64,000 nt of DNA from Niallia circulans. GTDB taxonomy: Bacteria > Bacillota > Bacilli > Bacillales > Cytobacillaceae. The notes beneath the pieces were generated by a model. It was not told the origin of the DNA and did no database searches. It was given only the letters and a program-made list of their open reading frames with translations. Shown here one piece after another: positions 17,484 to 27,556 of the stretch; position 1 is the stretch's first letter; the number at the start of each line of letters is the position of its first letter. The stretch lies in contig NZ_RIBP01000004.1 of NCBI RefSeq assembly GCF_007273535.1, positions 3,076,001 to 3,140,000 of the forward strand. The letters are read 5' to 3'. Position numbers and translations under genes: made by a program.

Positions 17484-20010
17484 TTTTGCTTTTTGCCACA
17501 AGCATTGTAACTTGTGCTGATGTGAATGGCAGAGAAGATTTTCTTCTATAACCTAAATACTTAGGCTCCCATATGTCACAATACTTGTTTTTAAAATTCT
17601 TTAAGCCTTGAAAATGATAAAAAACATGTCCATGCTTGAAAATCTGATCTGCAATCTTTTCACTCATAAATGAAAAGCGTGATAGGCTAAGATTGGACAA
17701 AGGCGCCATCCCTAAATTACAGCTGACAACTCCAGCTTCCTTCAAATATTCAAATGTGTGTAAATACAGGTAATCCATAGATCCAGAAGGTGAACCTGGC
17801 AGGCTTCTCATTAAATCAATAGACCACATTTCTCTCAACTGGTAGGAAGGCATAAGTGAGAGGAAGGAAATAATCTTCCCATTCGGATCCTTAACATATA
17901 CAAGCCTGGAAGTATTTAAATAGTCCTTATCAAAAAATCCTAACGAAAAGCCTTTTTCCTTTCTGCCGCCAAGCCATCTGTAGCTGATGTTTTCCAGCTC
18001 GTTTAAAAGCTGTGGGTCATGTTTTGGATAAGATACTTCAACTGAATAGCCTTCTTTATCAAATTTATTTTTTAATGCTCGATAATTTTTCATTTTTTTG
18101 CCTGACATGGAGAATTCCGCTAGTTCCACATGTCCTTCTTCTCCAAGCTTGAAGAAGTCATAGCCATTAGCATGTAGAATCGGCAGCATATTCCTGCTTG
18201 TCTGATAAAAGACTGGTGTATAACCGTATATATCAGCCCTTTCATAAAGCTCCTCAACAGCCTTCACAAAGCTTTTTTCTTCTCCCACAGGGTCCCCTAA
18301 AACAACAAGCTTGTCTGCATATGTCTCATAAATAAATAAAACATCCTTATCTTTGTTCCAAAATATATACTTATCATGCAGAAAAATCAGATGAGCTAAT
18401 GTTGTCCCATTATACTTTTCCAGATGGGACATTATTTCCGCCTCTTCTTCTACTGAACTTAATTTCTGTAAACTCTTTGGCTTCTTGATCCAATAACCAA
18501 TAAGAATGATAATGAGTGCAATAAAAAGCGCAACACTAGCACTTAAGAAAAGACTTTTTGCATCATCGATAACATAAGGTTGCATAAACCTCGGCACACT
18601 TGCGATACTAGTTGGCATATTTAAATAGCCAAGTAACAGGTATCCAAAAGTAAAAAAGGAAATCACAACAATATCAAAAATAATTTTACCCCATGTAAGC
18701 ACAAAGCTCTCTCGATAGAATTTCCCTCTTGACAGCAAAAGTAAAATTAGCACAACGATAATAATAATTGCTTCCTCATAATCCAAGCCTTTCAGAAACG
18801 TTGTGACAGCCGCAATTGCTAAAACGAATAACGTAAGATGATATGTCCGCTTCTCCCTGTATTCAATGCCTCTAGCTAGTCCTAGCAACACAAGTCCTGT
18901 TCCAACAGAAATATGGTGGGAGAAATTCATGACAGGCAGACTTATAAGTCGTTCAGTAAATTGAAGCCTTTCTAATATCCCTGGAACCGCCCCTGAAATT
19001 AACAACAGAATTCCGGAAAGAAACACTAGGATGGTTAAGAAGAAATGACTTACATTTTGTACAGCCACTTTTGGAATATTACTCCAATATTTATTCCATT
19101 TTTTCCATAAATCTTGAATTAACAAAATTAACCCTGTAAAGAACGGAATAAAGTAATAGCCTATTCTGTATAAAAGAAGTACAACAAGCAGTTTTTCTGT
19201 GGATACACCTAAGTATTCAAATCCCCATAAAAATACTAAATCGAATGCACCTATTCCCCCTGGGATCATACTTACTATTCCTGCCCCAACTGCAATAAGG
19301 AAAATCTTCAGGAAATCCCAACCTGATACAGGTAAATCCACTAGGCATGCGAGCCAATATAAATAAAAATAGATGAAACTCCATTCTAAAATAGATGAAA
19401 CTAATAAGGATAACCCTGATTTAGGTGATTTTATAATCTTATGCAGATTGGTTTTTTTTATTTTATAACTGATAATAAGAATCGGAAGTATGGCAGACAC
19501 AACTAAGGTTGTGACCATAAGCCAGTGATGATTTTGAATCAACGGCATTTTCCAGCTGTCGTACAAAATCACCCAAGTAAGAAAACTCACACCTGTCAAA
19601 TAAAACATGGTGATAAAAGCGACGCCTTTTAACAGCTTTTTGTTATCCTGTTCATATTCCTTATAAAAGTAGGATCTTAAAGCAATTCCAATTAACCCTC
19701 CGAACCCAAGCAGGTTTGAAAAGGAATTGCTTATAAGCGAAAACTTTACAAGACGTTTTATCGGTATTTCTAAGCTTAAGTATTTACTTAAGTAATAATC
19801 GTACATAAACATTGGGGATAGTGCTACAAACCCCAAAATGATAATAAGTGCAAGCGTGCCATAACTCAATTTTTCCATATATTTTAGCAATAGTCCGAAG
19901 TCGATTGTGACGAACATATCTCGAAATTCCATGGAAACAAGCAAAAGCAAAGTTACCGGGAAAAGTACTTTCAGCAGCAGCATTATCCGGTCTTTTGTAA
20001 TAAATGACAT
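17476..20010 (-). CDS. mprF: Lysylphosphatidylglycerol synthase/flippase MprF
   Basis: This bifunctional membrane protein transfers lysine from Lys-tRNA to phosphatidylglycerol and flips the product outward. That lowers surface negative charge and protects against cationic peptides and daptomycin. The N-terminal 500 residues contain about 14 hydrophobic segments with the flippase signature GAGIVSMIPGGIGAFD. The cytoplasmic C-terminal part (about 520-844) is the GNAT-like synthase domain with FLSLMPSY and GSMDYLYLHTFEYLKE. Length 844 is standard. GAGGTG precedes the ATG. It is monocistronic, with a long gap (20011-20445) to pflB in which no other gene is seen. Confidence 0.95.
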   Translation of the reverse strand: MSFITKDRIMLLLKVLFPVTLLLLVSMEFRDMFVTIDFGLLLKYMEKLSYGTLALIIILGFVALSPMFMYDYYLSKYLSLEIPIKRLVKFSLISNSFSNLLGFGGLIGIALRSYFYKEYEQDNKKLLKGVAFITMFYLTGVSFLTWVILYDSWKMPLIQNHHWLMVTTLVVSAILPILIISYKIKKTNLHKIIKSPKSGLSLLVSSILEWSFIYFYLYWLACLVDLPVSGWDFLKIFLIAVGAGIVSMIPGGIGAFDLVFLWGFEYLGVSTEKLLVVLLLYRIGYYFIPFFTGLILLIQDLWKKWNKYWSNIPKVAVQNVSHFFLTILVFLSGILLLISGAVPGILERLQFTERLISLPVMNFSHHISVGTGLVLLGLARGIEYREKRTYHLTLFVLAIAAVTTFLKGLDYEEAIIIIVVLILLLLSRGKFYRESFVLTWGKIIFDIVVISFFTFGYLLLGYLNMPTSIASVPRFMQPYVIDDAKSLFLSASVALFIALIIILIGYWIKKPKSLQKLSSVEEEAEIMSHLEKYNGTTLAHLIFLHDKYIFWNKDKDVLFIYETYADKLVVLGDPVGEEKSFVKAVEELYERADIYGYTPVFYQTSRNMLPILHANGYDFFKLGEEGHVELAEFSMSGKKMKNYRALKNKFDKEGYSVEVSYPKHDPQLLNELENISYRWLGGRKEKGFSLGFFDKDYLNTSRLVYVKDPNGKIISFLSLMPSYQLREMWSIDLMRSLPGSPSGSMDYLYLHTFEYLKEAGVVSCNLGMAPLSNLSLSRFSFMSEKIADQIFKHGHVFYHFQGLKNFKNKYCDIWEPKYLGYRRKSSLPFTSAQVTMLVAKSKRN

Positions 20011-20445
20011 TAAAACACCTCAGAGAAGATTTTTTCCGTTTCATAAACCATAACAAACAGTATGTACCATTTTCATTAAAACACCCTAAATAGAAGCTTA
20101 ATAATCAATGTTAAAAAGGAATGAAAAAATATATACTCTCTTATCATATCTTAAAATTAGCAAAGCGGAAAATAAAAATTAACTTTTTTACATGCTTTTA
20201 CCATTATTAAATTTATTATGCTCTTTTGACAAAAAACTAATCGGTTGTTTTTGATAAATACTTTCACAAAACAGACTAGCCTTTTTTACGAAACTATTAT
20301 ATAACAGTTTTACTAACCTTAACTTGTTATATGCTTCTCCTTTTGCTTTTTTTATTAATTTTCTATTCCTTCCTCCCCTTTCAACAACTGATACAAAGGG
20401 AGTTCACACTTTATTCACAAAATTGCCTTAACTTATACATAATTA

Positions 20446-20478
20446 TGTGAAATAAATCACATTAAAATCTGTTATATT
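20446..20478 (+). promoter_or_regulatory. FNR/Rex-like operator and -10 of pflBA
   Basis: TGTGAAATAAATCACA (20446-20461) is a perfect TGTGA-N6-TCACA match to the FNR/CRP box. It also differs by only one base from the Rex core TGTGAA-N4-TTCACA. A -10-like TATATT lies at 20473-20478, so the box overlaps the -35 position. Further half-sites (TTCACA) occur upstream at about 20403 and 20415. Oxygen- or NADH-responsive control fits the anaerobic pflBA operon. Confidence 0.7.
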
Positions 20479-20531
20479 GTTTTTAGGAACATCTTTTCTT
20501 TCTGTTATATAAAAAAACGAGGTGAATAATA

Positions 20532-22772
20532 ATGGAAAAGCTCGAAACAAATTATTGGAATGGTTTTAAAGGCGGCACATGGGAAAAGGAAGTAAATGTT
20601 CGCGACTTCATTTTAAAGAACTTCAAACCGTTTTATGGAAACGCCGAATTTTTAAGCGGACCTACTGTAGAAACAACACAGCTATGGGAACAAGTTCTTG
20701 AGCTTTCAAAAAAAGAACGGGAAAGGGGCGGCGTGTATAACCTTGACACAGATATTCCTTCCACCATTACGTCACATGGACCTGGCTATCTTGACATAAC
20801 AAAAGAAAAAATCGTCGGCGTGCAAACAGATGAGCCTTTCAAAAGATCCTTCCAGCCTAATGGTGGTATCAGAATGGCTGTACAGGCATGTGAATCATAT
20901 GGATATAAAGCAGATGAGCATCTTGAGGAATTCTTTACAAAGCATCGCAAAACGCACAATGCCGGTGTATTTGATGCATATACAGACGAAATGCGGCTTG
21001 CAAGAAAAGCGGCAATCATCACAGGGCTTCCTGACGCATACGGTCGGGGCCGGATTATCGGAGACTATCGCAGGGTAGCACTTTACGGTGTAAACTTTTT
21101 AATCGGAGAAAAGCAAAAGGATAAAAGAGCAACCAGCTCCATTATGTCAGAAGAAACAATGCGTCTAAGAGAAGAATTGTCTGAACAGATTCGTGCTTTA
21201 CAGGAGCTGAAAGAGCTTGGTGCAAGCTATGGATTTGACCTATCAAGACCTGCTGCCAATACGCAAGAAGCATTTCAGTGGCTTTACTTGGCATATCTTG
21301 CTGCAATTAAAGAACAAAATGGCGCGGCGATGAGTCTTGGTCGAGTGTCCACTTTCTTGGATATTTATATTGAAAGAGATTTAGAGCTTGGTTTGCTTAC
21401 AGAACAGCAAGTGCAAGAGATTGTTGATCATTTCATCATGAAGCTGAGACTTGTAAAATTTGCACGTACACCTGACTATAATGAACTATTCAGCGGCGAC
21501 CCAACATGGGTGACAGAATCAATCGGCGGCATGGCGAATGACGGCAGACCATTGGTGACAAAAAACTCATTCCGTTTTCTCCATACACTCGACAATCTTG
21601 GTCCCGCTCCTGAACCAAACTTGACAGTGCTTTGGTCCACACAGCTTCCGGAAAATTTCAAAAAGTTCTGTGCCCAAATGTCTATTCAAACAAGTTCCAT
21701 TCAATATGAAAATGATGACATTATGAAGCCGCATTGGGGCGATGATTACGGAATTGCATGCTGTGTTTCCGCAATGGAAATAGGCAAGCAAATGCAGTTC
21801 TTCGGAGCGCGCGCTAATCTTGCCAAATGTCTGCTTTATGCAATCAATGGCGGTAAGGATGAAAAATTAAAAGAGCAAGTAGGTCCGGCATACGCACCTG
21901 TTACTTCTGAGTATTTAGAGTACAGTGAAGTAATGGAAAAATTTGATTTAATGATGGAATGGCTGGCAGGTCTCTATATCAATACATTAAACGTTATCCA
22001 TTATATGCATGATAAGTACAGCTATGAAAGAATTGAAATGGCTTTGCATGATTCCGAGATACTGCGAACAATGGCAACTGGAATTGCTGGTTTAAGCGTT
22101 GTTGCTGACTCATTAAGTGCAATTAAATATGCAAAAGTTAAAGTAATCAGAGATGAATTTGGTATTGCGACTGACTTTGAAATAGATGGTGATTTCCCTA
22201 AGTATGGAAATAACGATGATAAAGTAGATAGTATTGCCGTATCCCTTGTGGAGAGTTTTATGAAAAAGCTGCGTAAGCATGCCACATATCGTAATTCCAT
22301 GCATACGATGTCTATTCTTACAATCACTTCCAATGTGGTATACGGTAAAAAGACAGGAAACACACCTGATGGACGCCGTGCTGGAGAGCCGTTTGCTCCT
22401 GGAGCAAACCCAATGCATGGACGGGACACTAAAGGAACCCTTGCTTCCCTTTCATCTGTAGCGAAGCTTCCATATGATTCTTCCTTGGATGGTATATCTA
22501 ATACCTTCTCTATTGTTCCTAAAGCACTTGGCAAGGAAGAGAAAGATCGGTCAGCTAATCTTGTCTCTATATTGGATGGGTACGGAGTAAAAGCTGGTCA
22601 CCACTTAAATGTTAATGTATTTAATAGAGAAACACTTCTTGATGCAATGGAGCATCCGGAGCTGTATCCGCAATTGACTATCCGAGTTTCAGGCTATGCT
22701 GTTAACTTTATCAAGCTTACTCGCGAACAGCAGTTAGATGTAATCAATCGAACTTTCCATGAATCTATGTAA
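20532..22772 (+). CDS. pflB: Formate C-acetyltransferase (pyruvate formate-lyase)
   Basis: This oxygen-sensitive glycyl-radical enzyme converts pyruvate and CoA to acetyl-CoA and formate during fermentation. The catalytic Cys410-Cys411 pair is in [10 protein letters not shown], and the radical glycine is Gly721 in RVSGYAVNF near the C-terminus. Length 746 is normal. GAGGTGAATAATA precedes the ATG. The activase gene follows about 100 bases downstream behind a hairpin. An FNR/Rex-like box lies 70 bases upstream. The gene shows the organism can grow by mixed-acid fermentation. Confidence 0.97.
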   Translation: MEKLETNYWNGFKGGTWEKEVNVRDFILKNFKPFYGNAEFLSGPTVETTQLWEQVLELSKKERERGGVYNLDTDIPSTITSHGPGYLDITKEKIVGVQTDEPFKRSFQPNGGIRMAVQACESYGYKADEHLEEFFTKHRKTHNAGVFDAYTDEMRLARKAAIITGLPDAYGRGRIIGDYRRVALYGVNFLIGEKQKDKRATSSIMSEETMRLREELSEQIRALQELKELGASYGFDLSRPAANTQEAFQWLYLAYLAAIKEQNGAAMSLGRVSTFLDIYIERDLELGLLTEQQVQEIVDHFIMKLRLVKFARTPDYNELFSGDPTWVTESIGGMANDGRPLVTKNSFRFLHTLDNLGPAPEPNLTVLWSTQLPENFKKFCAQMSIQTSSIQYENDDIMKPHWGDDYGIACCVSAMEIGKQMQFFGARANLAKCLLYAINGGKDEKLKEQVGPAYAPVTSEYLEYSEVMEKFDLMMEWLAGLYINTLNVIHYMHDKYSYERIEMALHDSEILRTMATGIAGLSVVADSLSAIKYAKVKVIRDEFGIATDFEIDGDFPKYGNNDDKVDSIAVSLVESFMKKLRKHATYRNSMHTMSILTITSNVVYGKKTGNTPDGRRAGEPFAPGANPMHGRDTKGTLASLSSVAKLPYDSSLDGISNTFSIVPKALGKEEKDRSANLVSILDGYGVKAGHHLNVNVFNRETLLDAMEHPELYPQLTIRVSGYAVNFIKLTREQQLDVINRTFHESM

Positions 22773-22799
22773 CATTTTGCAAGGTTTACTTGAAAATAC

Positions 22800-22821
22800 G
22801 GAGAGCAGATAGCTGCTCTCC
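22800..22821 (+). terminator. Intercistronic hairpin between pflB and pflA
   Basis: GGAGAGCAG and CTGCTCTCC form a perfect nine-base stem around ATAG. The tail (TCTTACC) is T-poor, so it may attenuate transcription or stabilise the pflB message rather than stop it fully. Confidence 0.65.
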
Positions 22822-22875
22822 TCTTACCTACTAACTGTCGGATTTTTTTATTTGTTATACTGGAGGTGTATAAAC

Positions 22876-23613
22876 ATGAAGGGTAGAATTCATTCCATTG
22901 AAACATTTGGTACTGTAGATGGACCAGGGATTCGATATGTTGTTTTTACACAAGGATGTCTGCTTCGCTGTCAATTTTGCCACAACGCAGACACTTGGGG
23001 ACTTGATGGAGGTAAAGAAATGGAAGTGCAAGAAATAATAGATGACTTGACTGCATACCTCCCTTTTATCAATGCTTCTGGTGGAGGAATCACTGTCAGT
23101 GGCGGTGAACCACTGCTGCAGCTGCCATTTCTTATAGAACTGTTTAAAGCATGTAAGCAAATTGGAGTTCATACGACAATTGATACATCTGGAGGCTGCT
23201 ATTCAACAGCATCCCATTTCCAAGAACAGCTTTTAGAGTTGCTCTCCTACACCGATTTAATTTTATTAGATTTAAAGCATATTAACCGTAAAAAACATAT
23301 AAATTTAACTGGTATGGGCAATGATCATATTCTCGCATTCGCAACCTTTTTATCAGAAAAACAGGTGCCTGTTTGGATTCGACATGTACTAGTGCCGACT
23401 ATAAATGACAGTCCGGAAGACTTGGGAATGCTTGGTGATTTTATTTCTACGCTGTCGAATATTGAAAAAGTAGACATTCTGCCATATCATAAACTTGGAG
23501 TTTATAAGTGGGAGGCATTAGGCCTTGATTATCCATTAAAGGGAATTGAACCTCCATCCGAAAGCTCCGTACAATTCGCCTATAATATGCTGACAAAAGC
23601 TGAAATCAGCTAA
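22876..23613 (+). CDS. pflA: Pyruvate formate-lyase activating enzyme
   Basis: This radical SAM enzyme installs the glycyl radical on PflB. The cluster motif CLLRCQFC (Cys28, Cys32, Cys35) is followed by HNADTW, and GGGITVSGGEPLLQ is the SAM-binding glycine motif. The start is the ATG at 22876, seven bases after TGGAGGTG; the open frame extends eight codons further up without a ribosome binding site. The 245-residue length is standard. It is co-directional with pflB and ends in a hairpin. Confidence 0.96.
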   Translation: MKGRIHSIETFGTVDGPGIRYVVFTQGCLLRCQFCHNADTWGLDGGKEMEVQEIIDDLTAYLPFINASGGGITVSGGEPLLQLPFLIELFKACKQIGVHTTIDTSGGCYSTASHFQEQLLELLSYTDLILLDLKHINRKKHINLTGMGNDHILAFATFLSEKQVPVWIRHVLVPTINDSPEDLGMLGDFISTLSNIEKVDILPYHKLGVYKWEALGLDYPLKGIEPPSESSVQFAYNMLTKAEIS

Positions 23614-23636
23614 GAAAATTCAGACAGCAAAGAAAA

Positions 23637-23666
23637 AAGCCTCAAGCATTCACTCGCTCGAGGCTT
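23637..23666 (+). terminator. Terminator of pflBA
   Basis: AAGCCTC and GAGGCTT pair, with an inner AGC/GCT extension, and are followed by a short AT-rich tail. Confidence 0.7.
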
Positions 23667-23701
23667 ATATATTGTACTGATTTTCAAAGCATTTTCACTA
23701 C

Positions 23702-23821
23702 TTATACTTCCTCTTCCTCATCAGTTTTAGGATGTTCACCTTTTCCAACTGACAATCCCCATGTAAAGTTGATAGGGCAACTCAGTAGCATCATGCTTAA
23801 ATTTATGCCGAATATTGTCAT
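23702..23821 (-). CDS. Small protein with one hydrophobic segment (39 aa)
   Basis: The ATG at 23821 is preceded by GGGAGGGGAAACG. The product is MTIFGINLSMMLLSCPINFT, then WGLSVGKGEHPKTDEEEEV: a short hydrophobic N-terminus and a very acidic tail. I do not recognise it. The strong ribosome binding site and clean frame support it as a real small gene, possibly membrane-associated. It lies alone between pflA and nadE. Confidence 0.55.
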   Translation of the reverse strand: MTIFGINLSMMLLSCPINFTWGLSVGKGEHPKTDEEEEV

Positions 23822-23954
23822 ACGTTTCCCCTCCCTCTTACCATAATGCCTTACTTCCCTTCACTTAAATCAAAAGTATCTTTTTTCTTACACTGCTAGC
23901 TTATGTTATCCATCTAGGACATGCTTGTGCGAATATAACGACTTTTTCATATTC

Positions 23955-23990
23955 AAAAAAAAAACCTCCCCGATTTTCACGAGAGGTTCT
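23955..23990 (-). terminator. Terminator of the pncA-pncB-nadE operon
   Basis: AACCTC and GAGGTT enclose a 14-base loop and are followed by about ten Ts on the minus strand. Confidence 0.78.
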
Positions 23991-23995
23991 CTCTA

Positions 23996-24817
23996 TTATT
24001 TTTTCCACCAATCATCGAACATCGATGCCGGTACTTGTCGTTTATGTTCTGTAATTAAGTAACGTGCCTCGATTTTTTCAGCTGCCTCTTTTGGCACTTC
24101 TTTGCCTTCTAAGTAATCATCAAGCTGATCATATGAAATGCCAAGCTCTGTTTCATCAGCCTGACCTGGTTTTTCATCTAACAAATCAGCAGTAGGAACC
24201 TTTAAGTAAATTCTTTCCTCTGCGCCAAGCTCTTTTAAAAGCTGTTTACCTTGTCTTTTAGATAAACCTGTTAGAGGAAGAACATCCGCTCCGCCGTCTC
24301 CGTATTTCGTAAAGAAACCAGTTACTGCTTCTGCAGCATGGTCCGTTCCGATGACAAGCAGATTTGACTGTCCCCCAATTGCATATTGGGCAATCATTCT
24401 TGCGCGAGCCTTAATATTTCCTTTGTGATAATCAGACAATGGCGTATCCTCCATGTCGTCATACACATTTTTAAATTCGTCAACTGGTTCCTTTACATTA
24501 AACACAAGCTCTTTATCTGCTTTAATAAATTGAAGGGCACTTTTTGCATCCTCTTCATCTGCTTGTACACCATATGGCAGCCTTACTGCAACAAATGTAG
24601 CGTCATGACCTTCACTGCGAAGCTCTTCCACAGCCAATTGTGCTAATCTACCTGCAAGTGACGAATCTTGTCCGCCGCTTATTCCCAATACAAAACCCTT
24701 TGCTTTCGACTTTTTAACATAATCCTTTAAAAAGTTGATGCGCAGGCTGATTTCTTCCTTTGCATCTATTTCAGGCTTTACATGAAGAGCTGCAATTATT
24801 TCCTTTTGTAAGCTCAT
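23996..24817 (-). CDS. nadE: NH3-dependent NAD+ synthetase
   Basis: This enzyme amidates nicotinate adenine dinucleotide to NAD+ with ATP and ammonia. The PP-loop [10 protein letters not shown] is clear, and [20 protein letters not shown] and [12 protein letters not shown] are conserved NadE segments. No glutaminase domain is present, so ammonia is the nitrogen donor. The 273-residue length is typical of Bacillus NadE. AGGAGG precedes the ATG. It is the last gene of the salvage operon, 12 bases after pncB. Confidence 0.96.
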   Translation of the reverse strand: MSLQKEIIAALHVKPEIDAKEEISLRINFLKDYVKKSKAKGFVLGISGGQDSSLAGRLAQLAVEELRSEGHDATFVAVRLPYGVQADEEDAKSALQFIKADKELVFNVKEPVDEFKNVYDDMEDTPLSDYHKGNIKARARMIAQYAIGGQSNLLVIGTDHAAEAVTGFFTKYGDGGADVLPLTGLSKRQGKQLLKELGAEERIYLKVPTADLLDEKPGQADETELGISYDQLDDYLEGKEVPKEAAEKIEARYLITEHKRQVPASMFDDWWKK

Positions 24818-24829
24818 GCCATATTCCTC

Positions 24830-26293
24830 CTATTTTTGCGTATTTTTAACTTTACTTTTCACCATTTCCAGATGGCTCATTTTGTTTTCCCAACATAATG
24901 GGCTTAAATCGACTGGATATTCTTCCGGATTAAGGGAACGCTTGTATTCATCCCAAAGCACATCAAGATTTTCCTCGGCAAATTTCTGTGCTTCATAAAT
25001 AGTCGGTGATTTATAAATTAGTTCTCCATTTTTAAAAATGTCCTTATGGATGTCTTTCGCATGAAAGTTTGTGACAAATTTACTGATATAAGTATGTGTC
25101 GGATGGAACATTTTTAATCGTTCTTCTTCCTCCGGGTGCTCTGTTTCCAGACAAATATAATCACCTTCAGATTTATGGTTCATGCTGTTTATAATGCGGT
25201 ATACCCTTTTAATTCCAGGTGTAGTAACCTTTTCTGGGTTTCCGCTTATTTTGATTGTATCTTGCATATTACCCGCTTCATCTTCGATTGAAACAAGCTT
25301 ATATACTCCTCCCAAGGCCGGCTGATCAAAAGCTGTAATAAGCTTTGTCCCAATTCCCCAAACATCAATTTGGGCACCCTGAGCTTTTAAGTTGATAATC
25401 GTATACTCATCAAGGTCATTACTTGCGACAATTTTTGTATCGGTAAAACCAGCTTCATCAAGCATCTTTCTTGCTGCTTTAGATAAGTATGCTAAGTCCC
25501 CGCTATCGAGTCTAATACCAATAAAATTGATCTTGTCTCCTAGTTCCTTCGCCACTTTAATGGCATTTGGAACACCTGAACGCAATGTATCATATGTATC
25601 AACTAAGAAAACACAGTCCTTATGACGTCTAGCATATTTATGAAAAGCAGTATACTCGTCATGATATGCCTGAATCATGCTGTGTGCGTGTGTGCCTGAA
25701 ACTGGAATACCAAATAGCTTTCCTGCCCTCACATTGGATGTGGAGCTAAACCCGCCGATAAACGCTGCTCTAGTTCCCCAAAGGGCTGCATCCATCTCTT
25801 GTGCACGCCTGCTTCCAAATTCCATTACGACACCTTCACCAATTGCATGCTTGATACGAGAAGCTTTTGTCGCAATTAATGTTTGATAATTCACAATATT
25901 AAGCAATGCCGTTTCAATAATTTGCGCTTGTGCAAGCGGCGCCTCCACTCTTACTAACGGTTCATTTGCAAATACAACTTCCCCTTCTTCAACAGAACGG
26001 ATATTACCTGTAAACCGGAAGTCCTTTAAATAATCTAAAAAGTCATCTTTAAAGCCTTCTTCTCGCAAATACTCCAGATCACTTTCAGTGAAACGCAACC
26101 CTTTTAAGTACTGTATTATTCTTTCCAAGCCTGCAAAAACAGCATAGCCATTGTTGAATGGAAGCTTACGAAAGTATACTTCAAACACAGCATTTCTTTC
26201 TGAAACTCCATCCTCCCAATATGTTTCTGCCATATTAATTTGATATAAATCTGTATGCAGCATCAAGCTGTCGTCACGGTAATTAAAACTCAT
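24830..26293 (-). CDS. pncB: Nicotinate phosphoribosyltransferase
   Basis: This enzyme condenses nicotinate with PRPP to form nicotinate mononucleotide, the committed salvage step. Conserved parts include LHTDLYQINMAETYW, EFGSRRAQEMDAA, GTHAHSMIQAYHDE and FIGIRLDSGDLAYLSK. The start is the ATG at 26293, preceded by GCAGGAGGAAAAGC; the longer frame up to 26344 overlaps the end of pncA and lacks a site. The product is 487 residues. It sits between pncA and nadE in substrate order. Confidence 0.96.
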   Translation of the reverse strand: MSFNYRDDSLMLHTDLYQINMAETYWEDGVSERNAVFEVYFRKLPFNNGYAVFAGLERIIQYLKGLRFTESDLEYLREEGFKDDFLDYLKDFRFTGNIRSVEEGEVVFANEPLVRVEAPLAQAQIIETALLNIVNYQTLIATKASRIKHAIGEGVVMEFGSRRAQEMDAALWGTRAAFIGGFSSTSNVRAGKLFGIPVSGTHAHSMIQAYHDEYTAFHKYARRHKDCVFLVDTYDTLRSGVPNAIKVAKELGDKINFIGIRLDSGDLAYLSKAARKMLDEAGFTDTKIVASNDLDEYTIINLKAQGAQIDVWGIGTKLITAFDQPALGGVYKLVSIEDEAGNMQDTIKISGNPEKVTTPGIKRVYRIINSMNHKSEGDYICLETEHPEEEERLKMFHPTHTYISKFVTNFHAKDIHKDIFKNGELIYKSPTIYEAQKFAEENLDVLWDEYKRSLNPEEYPVDLSPLCWENKMSHLEMVKSKVKNTQK

Positions 26294-26324
26294 GCTTTTC
26301 CTCCTGCGGTTTAACCAATTCGCC

Positions 26325-26864
26325 TTACAAAATGGCTGCACCAAGTGTGCTTTTAAAATGATTTAGCGCCCATATATGGCCTGCTTCATTAAAGGATGCT
26401 GTCGCCTTTTCATGGATATAAAGATTAAATCCTTTATTATAGGCGTCAACAGCTGTGTGGAGCACACAAATATCTGTACAGACACCTACGAGATGAATAT
26501 CCTTTATGTTTCTTTCATTAAGCTTCATTTCAAGATCTGTACCGGCAAAGGCACTGTATCTTGTTTTATCCATCCAATATACATTATTTAGTCTCTCCGA
26601 TTGCTCATAAACTTCTTTCAAGGTGCCATAAAGGTTTCTGCCTTCTGTCCCTTTAATGTTATGTGGTGGAAACAAATCTGTTTCAGGATGATATGGATCC
26701 TTTTCAGTATGTAAATCAATGGCAAACACAGTGAAATGTCCCTCTTCGATAAATTGCTTCGTAATTTGCGTAATAGCCTTTTCTATTTTAATTCCTGGAT
26801 CACCGCAAGGCAGTGCACCTTCAATAAAATCGAAAGTATAATCAATATTAATTAGAGCTTTCAC
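26325..26864 (-). CDS. pncA: Nicotinamidase (isochorismatase-like hydrolase)
   Basis: The enzyme converts nicotinamide to nicotinate and ammonia, the first step of the pathway completed by PncB and NadE downstream. The catalytic aspartate is Asp8 (NIDYTFDF). AIDLHTEKDPYHPE supplies metal ligands, and GVCTDICVLHTA carries the catalytic cysteine. The start is GTG at 26864, with AAAGGAGG seven bases upstream. The operon promoter (TATAAT) and an overlapping palindrome lie just upstream. Confidence 0.93.
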   Translation of the reverse strand: MKALINIDYTFDFIEGALPCGDPGIKIEKAITQITKQFIEEGHFTVFAIDLHTEKDPYHPETDLFPPHNIKGTEGRNLYGTLKEVYEQSERLNNVYWMDKTRYSAFAGTDLEMKLNERNIKDIHLVGVCTDICVLHTAVDAYNKGFNLYIHEKATASFNEAGHIWALNHFKSTLGAAIL

Positions 26865-26895
26865 TAGAATAGCCTCCTTTAGGATACGCTAAAAT

Positions 26896-26911
26896 ATGTG
26901 AACACATTATA
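26896..26911 (-). promoter_or_regulatory. Promoter -10 and overlapping palindrome of the pnc operon
   Basis: On the minus strand TATAAT (26906-26911) runs directly into the palindrome ATGTG-TT-CACAT (26896-26907). A repressor bound there would block initiation. NiaR, the nicotinate-responsive repressor of NAD genes in Bacilli, is a candidate, but the match to its motif was not checked. No other feature is seen in 26919-27171. Confidence 0.5.
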
Positions 26912-27171
26912 CCGAACTTCCTGCCATTTTACCATAAACTAAGCTTATTTTCCTTGAAACATGTTTAAAACTATATTAGTATCTTTTGGCCATTTTGTAA
27001 GTGTAAAAGTACTTTTATCTCTATCATACACCTAAATATGACAATTATTAAAGAAAGATTTTGTTGCGAGTCAAATATTTTTAGCAGGGACTAAAAATAT
27101 GGACATTTTATTAATGGCCGAGATGAAAAGAAAAATGAATCTGTAAGCAAGGTATTACCAATAGAACAAGA

Positions 27172-27200
27172 TTGCACTTTAGGCTTATTTTCGATATAAT
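27172..27200 (+). promoter_or_regulatory. Sigma-A promoter of the mifM-like/yidC2 operon
   Basis: TTGCAC (27172-27177) and TATAAT (27195-27200) are spaced by exactly 17 bases. Transcription should begin near 27207, 26 bases before the leader-peptide ATG. Confidence 0.85.
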
Positions 27201-27232
27201 TTTAGTGTTGATAACGAACCTGAGGTGTATAA

Positions 27233-27523
27233 ATGTTTGAATTCTTAATTGATTTGACAAACATTCCAAGCTATCAAACCATCTACATTACTGTAATGAT
27301 AGGACTAATGGTTAAGTACTTTTGGGATATTAACCTGCAAATCACTGTGAATGATGAATTTATCGCATCAGATGGCCTTTATTTGCAAAGAGTCATCACG
27401 ACGGTAAATTTTAATGTTCAAAAATATAATACTCCCATTCTGCAATGGATCTGTAAAAATATCCGAAAAAGAATGGAAAGCACTGCTGATGATCCGGAAA
27501 AACCGTTTCTCCTCCTGATATAG
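27233..27523 (+). CDS. mifM: MifM-like regulatory nascent peptide (sensor of membrane insertion)
   Basis: This 96-residue protein has one hydrophobic segment (about 14-33, YQTIYITVMIGLMVKYFWDI) and a basic, then acidic C-terminus (QWICKNIRKRMESTADDPEK). It sits 33 bases upstream of a YidC2-type insertase gene. In B. subtilis, MifM (95 residues) holds exactly this position. There, translation stalls near its C-terminus when insertase activity is low, which opens a hairpin hiding the yidC2 ribosome binding site. The same hairpin is present here, formed by the last Leu codons CTCCTCCT. An I-x-x-W pattern at 69-72, Met81 and Asp86-Asp87 are reminiscent of the MifM arrest region but not identical. 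Function as an arrest peptide is therefore a strong inference, not proof. Confidence 0.8.
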   Translation: MFEFLIDLTNIPSYQTIYITVMIGLMVKYFWDINLQITVNDEFIASDGLYLQRVITTVNFNVQKYNTPILQWICKNIRKRMESTADDPEKPFLLLI

Positions 27524-27551
27524 ACTAAATCTTTCAACGAAATAGGAGGAG
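27509..27551 (+). promoter_or_regulatory. Hairpin sequestering the yidC2 ribosome binding site
   Basis: CTCCTCCT at 27509-27516, inside the last codons of the mifM-like gene, is perfectly complementary to AGGAGGAG at 27544-27551, the Shine-Dalgarno sequence of yidC2. The loop is 27 bases. A ribosome paused around codons 86-90 would cover the 5' arm and free the site. Confidence 0.85.
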
Positions 27552-27556
27552 TCACA

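Noticed and set aside
22022..22534. A 170-codon minus-strand open frame
   Set aside because: Antisense shadow of pflB, whose product is complete and highly conserved.
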